From assembly GCA_046583095.1 (NCBI GenBank), contig JAYGDB010000214.1:1-9966 (forward strand): a DNA stretch of 9,966 nucleotides. The letters run 5' to 3'. Source of the stretch: JAJDAN01 sp046583095 (GTDB lineage: Bacteria > Myxococcota_A > UBA9160 > UBA4427). This document shows, in pieces, positions 1-4,543 of the stretch. Each line of letters opens with the position of its first letter. Within the stretch, counting starts at the first letter, position 1. The notes under the pieces are model-generated. The model worked only from the letters and a program-made list of their open reading frames with translations. It was not told where the DNA came from and did no database searches. Position numbers and translations under genes: made by a program.

Positions 1-480
1 CTCTGCTTCGTGATCCGCGACGGCCGGATTCTCCTGATCCGCAAGAAGCGCGGCTTGGGTGCGGGCAAGATCGTCGGCCCGGGAGGCCGAGTCGAACCCG
101 GCGAGACTCCGCTGGCTTGCGCGATCCGGGAGGTCCAGGAAGAACTCTGCGTCACGCCGACCCGGGTCGTGGCACGCGGCGAGCACTTCTTCCACTTCCT
201 CGACGGCTACACGATTCGCGTCTTCGCGTTCAGTGCCGAAGACTGCGACGGCACGCCTCGCGAGACCGACGAGGCGATTCCGCTCTGGACGTCCCTCGAC
301 GCGATCCCCTACCCGGAGATGTGGCAGGACAACCGGCTGTGGATGCCGCTGCTTCTCGAGGGCGTGCCGTTCTCCGGCCGTTACGTGTTCGACGGCGACA
401 GCATGCTCGACCACGAGATCGACCAGCGCTTCGACACAGAGCTCGCGCAGAGTATCTCCCTACCGATCGATCAGCCCTGA
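1..480 (+). CDS. MutT/MTH1-type Nudix hydrolase, 5' end missing
   Basis: This probably hydrolyses oxidised or otherwise damaged purine nucleoside triphosphates to monophosphates, cleaning the nucleotide pool. The frame is open to the left edge (L-C-F before the GTG at 10), and the first beta strand of the family would need those residues, so the real start lies outside the window. Numbering from the GTG at 10, the Nudix box spans residues 26-48 (G26, E32, R40, E41, E44, E45), with Cys47 where the consensus has Gly. The rest follows human MTH1 (NUDT1) closely: a KKRGLGAG segment, then MWQDN (104-108), WMPLLL (111-116), and a C-terminal FDGDSMLD segment. Pocket residues differ from MTH1: Leu16 for Phe27, Val22 for Asn33, Asn108 for Asp120, while Trp105 and Asp107 match Trp117 and Asp119. 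The substrate is therefore uncertain. It converges on tmk, sharing the last 10 bases. Confidence 0.9.
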   Translation, partial: LCFVIRDGRILLIRKKRGLGAGKIVGPGGRVEPGETPLACAIREVQEELCVTPTRVVARGEHFFHFLDGYTIRVFAFSAEDCDGTPRETDEAIPLWTSLDAIPYPEMWQDNRLWMPLLLEGVPFSGRYVFDGDSMLDHEIDQRFDTELAQSISLPIDQP

Positions 481-1073
481 GCCCGCTCGTCGAAGACCGC
501 GCACACCCGGGCGTGCACAGCCTCGGGGCTCCCGGCCCCATCGACGGCAACCAGATAGTCGCAGCCGAGCTGGTCGAAGATCTCGGCCACACGTCGCAGG
601 AACTCGAGATTCTCGAAGACGGGCTCCGCGGCACCTGCCCGCGAGTTCACGCGTTCGATCCCGAGCTCGGGGGAGACCCGCACCAGGATCGCCAGATCCG
701 GTTGCGGGAACTCGCGCTCGCTGTCGGCGAGGATCTCGGCGGAGTCGAGCCCTCGAGCACCCTGGTAGGCGACGCTCGAGAGGTAGTAGCGATCGGTCAG
801 GACCCACTCGCCCCGGGTCAGCGCCGGCTCGATCACGCCGGCAACGTGCTCGCGCCGGTCGAGGACGAACCAGCGCAGCTCTTCTTCGGGCACGACCGGC
901 TGGCCCGATTGCGCCATCTCGCGGATGCGGCGACCGTGCTCGCCGCTCGTCGGCTCGCGGGTGGTGACGACGGCGAGGCCGCGCGCGCGTAGAACGCCGG
1001 CGAGCAACTCGAGCTGCGTGCTCTTGCCACAGCCGTCGATTCCCTCGAAGGCGATGAGTTTCCCGCGCTTCAC
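471..1073 (-). CDS. tmk: Thymidylate kinase (dTMP kinase)
   Basis: Phosphorylates dTMP to dTDP with ATP in the cytosol, the step shared by de novo and salvage routes to dTTP. The 200-residue protein has a P-loop GIDGCGKST at 11-19, a TREP motif at 38-41, and the family signature DRYYLSSVAYQG at 94-105, which binds dTMP. The LID region is about 141-154 (around Arg145) and lacks the common D-R-x-E wording of many bacterial enzymes. Length is close to the usual 205-215. The start is a GTG; no ATG lies upstream in frame within the gap, and the P-loop begins at the normal distance from this codon. No strong Shine-Dalgarno sequence is visible. It is the last minus-strand gene in the window, 253 bases after atpE, so it may have its own promoter or be read through from the ATP synthase genes. 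Confidence 0.95.
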   Translation of the reverse strand: MKRGKLIAFEGIDGCGKSTQLELLAGVLRARGLAVVTTREPTSGEHGRRIREMAQSGQPVVPEEELRWFVLDRREHVAGVIEPALTRGEWVLTDRYYLSSVAYQGARGLDSAEILADSEREFPQPDLAILVRVSPELGIERVNSRAGAAEPVFENLEFLRRVAEIFDQLGCDYLVAVDGAGSPEAVHARVCAVFDERAQG

Positions 1074-1326
1074 ATAGAAGGTGTAGCCAGCCCTACGCGC
1101 GGATGCGCCTCGGATGCCCGAAACGCGACGAGGGGTGCGCCCGCGACTGGCACGCCCCTTGCTCTAGATACGGACGGCGCCGCAAGGCGTCTCCCGCAAG
1201 TACCCCTCTAACGGGACCGGGGGTCAGCGGGATCTCGGTCGCCGGGCGGAGGCACTGTTTTCGCTACGGGGAGCAACGGGGTGAACCCGCAGCGAGCTTC
1301 CGTCCGGCGGCCTTTCGACGATCCGC
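1074..1326 (-). other. Gap between atpE and tmk, presumed tmk leader
   Basis: There is no convincing gene in these 253 bases. On the minus strand they contain an imperfect hairpin at 1131-1159: an outer AGGGG/CCCCT stem, one C-A mismatch, a G-C pair, a G-T wobble, then GCC/GGC. A 7-base direct repeat CCGCAAG occurs at 1180-1186 and 1194-1200 (14-base period). GGCGG/CCGCC arms lie just after the atpE stop, with a long loop and no T run, so a terminator there is not well supported. A TATCTA at about 1164-1169 could be a -10 element for tmk, but no good -35 is spaced correctly. A plus-strand reading frame covering most of the gap resembles no protein I know and runs into the end of atpE. Confidence 0.4.
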
Positions 1327-1632
1327 CTAGTACTTCCCCATCAGCATGAACGCGATCACCAGGCCGTAGATCGCGATCGACTCGATCAGCACCATGCCGA
1401 GGATGAAGTTGGTGAACATCGCACCCGCCGCGCCCGGGTTGCGGGCGATGGCCTGGGTCGTGTTGCCCGCGGTGAGACCCTGCCCGATCCCGCAGCCGAG
1501 GCCCGCCGCACCGACCGCGATGCCGGCGCCGATCCCGGAGCCCATGCCGGCACCCCCGTCCTGCGCGAAGGCGACCGCCGGGGCCACGACCATCACCAGG
1601 GTCCAGAAAACAAGCGTTCCAAATTTCCTCAC
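1327..1632 (-). CDS. atpE: ATP synthase Fo subunit c, with N-terminal signal-like extension
   Basis: This is the ring-forming proteolipid of the Fo motor in the inner membrane; each copy binds one ion at a carboxylate and rotation of the ring drives ATP synthesis. The 101-residue chain is longer than the usual 75-90 because of an N-terminal stretch (1-23) that looks like a signal peptide, ending in Ala-Phe-Ala before Gln24. The mature part would be 78 residues. Helix 1 is Gly-rich (about 26-56), the polar loop is ARNPG (63-67), and helix 2 (about 72-98) carries the ion carboxylate Glu84. Gln51, Glu84, Ser85 and Tyr89 align in spacing with Gln32, Glu65, Ser66 and Tyr70 of the Ilyobacter tartaricus Na+ c-ring. 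The GTG start is fixed by AAAGGAG six bases upstream. atpB lies 104 bases upstream, with two hairpins between; tmk follows. Confidence 0.96.
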   Translation of the reverse strand: MRKFGTLVFWTLVMVVAPAVAFAQDGGAGMGSGIGAGIAVGAAGLGCGIGQGLTAGNTTQAIARNPGAAGAMFTNFILGMVLIESIAIYGLVIAFMLMGKY

Positions 1633-1638
1633 GACTTA

Positions 1639-1645
1639 CTCCTTT
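1639..1645 (-). promoter_or_regulatory. Strong Shine-Dalgarno of atpE
   Basis: AAAGGAG with a 6-base spacer (TAAGTC) before the GTG at 1632. It is the best ribosome binding site in the window and decides the atpE start. High initiation suits a subunit needed in many copies per complex. Confidence 0.85.
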
Positions 1646-1648
1646 GAT

Positions 1649-1672
1649 GGCAATTGCATTGGGCCAATTGCC
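1649..1672 (-). promoter_or_regulatory. Perfect 8-bp inverted repeat just upstream of the atpE ribosome binding site
   Basis: GGCAATTG, an 8-base loop (GCCCAATG) and CAATTGCC form a perfect stem ending three bases before the AAAGGAG of atpE. Within it, TTGG-C-CCAA can form a smaller competing hairpin. No T run follows, so it is not an intrinsic terminator. It could be an RNA element that sets atpE translation or protects a processed atpE mRNA, or a DNA operator. The role is inference. Confidence 0.5.
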
Positions 1673-1694
1673 GGCTGAAGGCACGATTTCCGCC

Positions 1695-1713
1695 ACCGGG
1701 CACAGGGCCCGGT
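1695..1713 (-). promoter_or_regulatory. GC-rich hairpin between atpB and atpE
   Basis: ACCGGGC, loop CCTGT, GCCCGGT: a perfect 7-bp stem beginning about 24 bases after the atpB stop. The bases that follow on the minus strand are GGCGGAAATC, with no T run. A partial terminator, or a 3' stabilising or processing hairpin of the upstream message, is possible; neither is shown by sequence alone. Confidence 0.45.
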
Positions 1714-1736
1714 CGCTGCGCTGAAGACTCACCGGG

Positions 1737-2450
1737 CTAGTGCGGCTCCTGCAACGCTTGCCCGATGTAGATCATTGTGAGTAGCGAGAACACGAAGGCT
1801 TGCAGGACGGAGACCACCAACCCCAGTCCCATGAACACTGCGGGGAGCACCACCGGAACCAACCCCAGCCAGATCACGATGACCGTGTGGTCCGCGAACA
1901 TGTTGGCGACGAGGCGAACCGTCAGCGTCAAGATGCGCGCCAGGTGCAGGAGGATCTCGAGGGGAAGGAAGAACGGGGCCATCACTCGAATGTGATAGTG
2001 CTTGCCGCCGATTTCCCGCTCCATCAACGACGGACCCATGAACTGGTAGATGTATTTCCAACCGTGTGTCTTGATACCGACGTAGTTGTAGAGGACGAAC
2101 GAGATCACCGCCCAGGCCGCAGCCGTATTGACGTCTGCGGTGGCACCACCGAGCCCCGGGATCAGCCCCATCAGGTTCGAGACCAGGATGAAGAGGAAGA
2201 TGCTGCCGATCACCGGGAAGTAGCGGCGGTACTCGTCTCCCATCACCGACCGCGCCTGTTCGGAGAGCATCTCGACGATCACTTCGAGGATGTTTCGGAT
2301 CGAGAAGCCCTCGTCGGGAACGACGCCGCCGCCCTCCGCGGAGACCCGGCTTCGAACCGCGAGACCTCCCAGCACCAGAAGCAGGATCGCCAGCACCACG
2401 GACTGGTAGAGGGCCGGGATCCCCGGCTCGAGGATCGAGTAGATCGTCAT
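1737..2450 (-). CDS. atpB: ATP synthase Fo subunit a
   Basis: This is the static channel subunit of Fo in the inner membrane; it provides the two half-channels and the essential arginine facing the c-ring. The 237-residue protein has a first membrane helix at about 13-32, a segment SNLMGLIPG (91-99), and the diagnostic VRLVANMFADH (178-188), in which Arg179 corresponds to E. coli Arg210 and His188 sits at the Glu219 position. LQAFVFSLLTMIY (216-228) matches the last helix, with Gln217 at the Gln252 position. The ATG start overlaps the stop of the AtpI-like gene as ATGA, which implies translational coupling. A longer in-frame reading exists upstream, but it would run through the AtpI-like gene and is not needed by the family. 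The end lies 104 bases before atpE. Confidence 0.97.
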   Translation of the reverse strand: MTIYSILEPGIPALYQSVVLAILLLVLGGLAVRSRVSAEGGGVVPDEGFSIRNILEVIVEMLSEQARSVMGDEYRRYFPVIGSIFLFILVSNLMGLIPGLGGATADVNTAAAWAVISFVLYNYVGIKTHGWKYIYQFMGPSLMEREIGGKHYHIRVMAPFFLPLEILLHLARILTLTVRLVANMFADHTVIVIWLGLVPVVLPAVFMGLGLVVSVLQAFVFSLLTMIYIGQALQEPH

Positions 2451-2920
2451 CGCTCGTCCTCGTCGCTGTCTTCGGCCGCAAAGCCCCAGACACTCCGGCG
2501 GTCCCACTCGGGGTCGTCTGGGTCGGGTACCGGGTAGTCGGATTGATCGAGGATCGCGGGGCGATGTCGCCAGCTGTCCACCAGCACCGCCGGCAGGACG
2601 ATCGAGAGACCCACCACGAACGCAATCGCGTGGGCGCCCAGGGCCAGGGCGAGCAGCATCGCTCCTCCCAAGAGGGCCAGACGCAGTCCCACGACGCCGA
2701 CCCACAACCCCGCTCCGCCGAACTCGCCGCCGAAGAAGCGCCGGGCGCTCGCGTGCATCGCCCGGAAGTTCGCCACCTCGACGAGCGCACCTGCCGCGAC
2801 GCTCGTTGCGATCTGGGGAGTGAACAGCGCGAACGAGGCCGCAACCGCCCCCGCGCTGAGGGTGAAGTTGAGGCGCTCGACCCGCAGCAGTCCCGCCCGC
2901 GTGTCAGCGTGACCGATCAA
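2447..2920 (-). CDS. AtpI-like ATP synthase accessory membrane protein
   Basis: The 157-residue integral membrane protein sits where AtpI (ATP synthase I family) is usually found, directly before atpB. AtpI-type proteins help c-ring assembly or ion (Mg2+/Ca2+) supply to the complex. I see four hydrophobic stretches, about 18-33, 36-50, 70-94 and 97-115. A charged tail (117-157), rich in Asp and Glu, is probably cytoplasmic. Sequence resemblance to AtpI is weak by eye, and the call rests on topology, size and position. The start is a TTG directly after the TGA of the AtpZ-like gene, with GGAG five bases upstream (2926-2929); no ATG or GTG lies near the N-terminus. The stop overlaps the atpB start as ATGA. 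Confidence 0.75.
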   Translation of the reverse strand: MIGHADTRAGLLRVERLNFTLSAGAVAASFALFTPQIATSVAAGALVEVANFRAMHASARRFFGGEFGGAGLWVGVVGLRLALLGGAMLLALALGAHAIAFVVGLSIVLPAVLVDSWRHRPAILDQSDYPVPDPDDPEWDRRSVWGFAAEDSDEDER

Positions 2921-3217
2921 TCAGTCTCCGTCGTTGTCGCCCTGGCGGTCTGGGGGCGTCTCGTCCTCGGGGGGCGCGCCCTCGGCCGCACCGAGTCTAG
3001 ACAAGCGAAGCACGAACGCTCCGAAACCGATTGTTGCACCAACGAGCACGCCCCAGGGCGCGGTTTCGAAGTAGCCATCGGCCCACCAGCCCAGCAGGAC
3101 CGCAATCACGATCGAGAAGACCGCCTCCATCGAGGCCTGGTAGGCGGCGCCCATGGGCTTGGCGGAGTAGCGGTCCTGGAGCCGCCTGCCCGGGCCGTGC
3201 TCGCCGGGATCGCTCAT
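2921..3217 (-). CDS. AtpZ-like small membrane protein
   Basis: The 98-residue protein has two hydrophobic segments, about 32-46 and 54-71, joined by WWADGYFETAPWG (44-56). This is the layout of the AtpZ / 'putative F0F1-ATPase subunit' family: a G..W.D..F.T.PWG turn between two helices. AtpZ is thought to act with AtpI on cation supply to, or assembly of, the ATP synthase. The N-terminus is polar and basic, and the tail after residue 78 is strongly acidic. The ATG start lies 30 bases after the hemL stop; GGGG five bases before it is a weak ribosome binding site. Its TGA touches the TTG of the AtpI-like gene, so the two are probably co-translated. The family call is supported by motif and context and is moderately certain. 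Confidence 0.78.
   Translation of the reverse strand: MSDPGEHGPGRRLQDRYSAKPMGAAYQASMEAVFSIVIAVLLGWWADGYFETAPWGVLVGATIGFGAFVLRLSRLGAAEGAPPEDETPPDRQGDNDGD
2926..2929 (-). promoter_or_regulatory. Shine-Dalgarno supporting the TTG start of the AtpI-like gene
   Basis: GGAG inside the last codons of the upstream gene, followed by ACTGA and then TTG at 2920. The 5-base spacing supports TTG as a true start. Confidence 0.6.
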
Positions 3218-3247
3218 GGATGCCCCAAGGGGTGCACGGCGGCCATC

Positions 3248-4543
3248 TCAGCGCACTCTGGCCGCGCGCTGCATCGCAACTCGGGCTGCTTCGAGAGTCT
3301 GGGCGATGTCGCCCGGCCGGTGGGCCAGCGACACGAAGCCGGCCTCGAAGCGCGACGGAGCCAGGTAGATGCCCTGCTCGAGCATCGACCCAAAGAACTT
3401 CCGGAAGCGTCCATCGTGGGATTGCTGAGAGTCCGCGTAGCTGCGGACAGGGCCGGGATGGAAGAAGAAGCCGAACATGCCGCCGACCGAGCAGGCCGAA
3501 AAGGGCACGCCCGCCTGCTCGGCGATTTCGACCAGACCCTCGCTGAGCTGCGCGCTCCGGGCTGCCAGTTTCTCGTAGACTCCCGGCTCCTCGAGACGCG
3601 CCAACGTTTCGAGACCCGCCGCAACCGCGAGCGGGTTTCCCGAGAGCGTGCCAGCCTGGTAGACGTCCCCTTCCGGCGCCACCCGCGCCATCAGATCACG
3701 ACGGCCTCCGTAAGCCGCCGCCGGCAGCCCGCCACCCACGATCTTGCCGAGGCAAGTGAGATCCGGCCTCACCCGGTAGAGCCGCTGGGCGCCGCCGCGC
3801 GCCACCCGGAATCCCGTCATCACCTCGTCGAAGATCAGCAGCGCACCGTGCTCGTCGCAGACTTCCCGCAGGCCCGCCAGAAAGCCCGCCAGCGGCGGGA
3901 TGCAGCCCATGTTGCCCGCCACCGGCTCGACGATCACGCAAGCGAGGTCGCTTCCCCAGCGATCGAAGGCCTTCCGAACCGCGGGCAGGTCGTTGAACGG
4001 CGCCTGCACGGTCAACCGGGTCATCGCTTTCGGGACGCCGGGCGAACCGGGGATGCCGAGCGTGGCGACGCCGCTTCCCGCACCGACGAGGAGTCCGTCC
4101 GAGTGGCCGTGGTAGCAGCCGTCGAACTTCAGCACACGGCTGCGTCCGGTAACGCCGCGCGCGAGACGGATCGCGCTCATCGTCGCCTCGGTGCCGGATG
4201 ACACCATGCGCAACTTCTGGACGCTCGGCAGCACGCGGAGGACGGCCTCGGCAAGCAGCGTCTCGCTCTCGGTCGGCGCTCCGAAGCTCGTGCCGCGTGC
4301 CATCGCTGTGCGAACCGCACGCAATACGGCCGGGTGGGCGTGGCCGAGGATCATCGGCCCCCAGGAGCCCACGTAGTCGACGTACTCGTTGCCGTCGGCG
4401 TCCCAGATCCGGGCGCCCTTGGCTCGGTCGATGAATGGAGGAGTGCCCTCCACGGAGCCATAGGCGCGGACGGGGCTGTTGACCCCACCCGGAATTCGCT
4501 TCTTCGCTTCGCGAAGCAGACGCTTCGACTCGCGGAGGTTCAT
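3248..4543 (-). CDS. hemL: Glutamate-1-semialdehyde 2,1-aminomutase
   Basis: A cytosolic PLP enzyme that converts glutamate-1-semialdehyde to 5-aminolevulinate, the last step of the C5 route from glutamyl-tRNA to heme and other tetrapyrroles. The 431 residues match the family's usual length. Visible features are the N-terminal IPGGVNSPVRAY (17-28), SSGTEATMSAIRLAR (115-129) for phosphate binding, FDEVMTGFR (238-246) with Asp239 for the pyridine nitrogen, Lys267 in LGKIVGGGLP as the Schiff-base lysine, and YQAGTLSGNP (295-304). The ATG overlaps the gyrA stop as ATGA. A GGAGG lies only one base before the ATG, too close to be ideal, so coupling to gyrA translation is likely. It is followed 30 bases later by the AtpZ-like gene. 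Confidence 0.97.
   Translation of the reverse strand: MNLRESKRLLREAKKRIPGGVNSPVRAYGSVEGTPPFIDRAKGARIWDADGNEYVDYVGSWGPMILGHAHPAVLRAVRTAMARGTSFGAPTESETLLAEAVLRVLPSVQKLRMVSSGTEATMSAIRLARGVTGRSRVLKFDGCYHGHSDGLLVGAGSGVATLGIPGSPGVPKAMTRLTVQAPFNDLPAVRKAFDRWGSDLACVIVEPVAGNMGCIPPLAGFLAGLREVCDEHGALLIFDEVMTGFRVARGGAQRLYRVRPDLTCLGKIVGGGLPAAAYGGRRDLMARVAPEGDVYQAGTLSGNPLAVAAGLETLARLEEPGVYEKLAARSAQLSEGLVEIAEQAGVPFSACSVGGMFGFFFHPGPVRSYADSQQSHDGRFRKFFGSMLEQGIYLAPSRFEAGFVSLAHRPGDIAQTLEAARVAMQRAARVR

Noticed and set aside
59..992. Plus-strand frames of about 300 codons across the Nudix and tmk genes
   Set aside because: They are out-of-frame, very Arg-rich translations overlapping two certain genes.
1260..1300. 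A tRNA-like GGTTCACCCC on the minus strand after atpE
   Set aside because: There is no acceptor stem, D arm, anticodon arm or CCA at the proper distances, so it is a chance match to a T loop.
1103..1330. A 75-codon plus-strand frame filling the atpE-tmk gap
   Set aside because: It has no clear ribosome binding site, Arg/Pro/Ser-rich composition, no known motif, and it runs into the end of atpE.
1737..2705. A longer atpB reading starting about 85 codons upstream
   Set aside because: The extra part is the AtpI-like gene read out of frame; the ATG at 2450 with its ATGA overlap fits the family N-terminus.
2543..4201. A 552-codon plus-strand open frame opposite hemL, the AtpZ-like and the AtpI-like genes
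   Set aside because: It crosses three well-supported minus-strand genes; its composition is low-complexity Arg/His/Glu and it is explained by codon bias.
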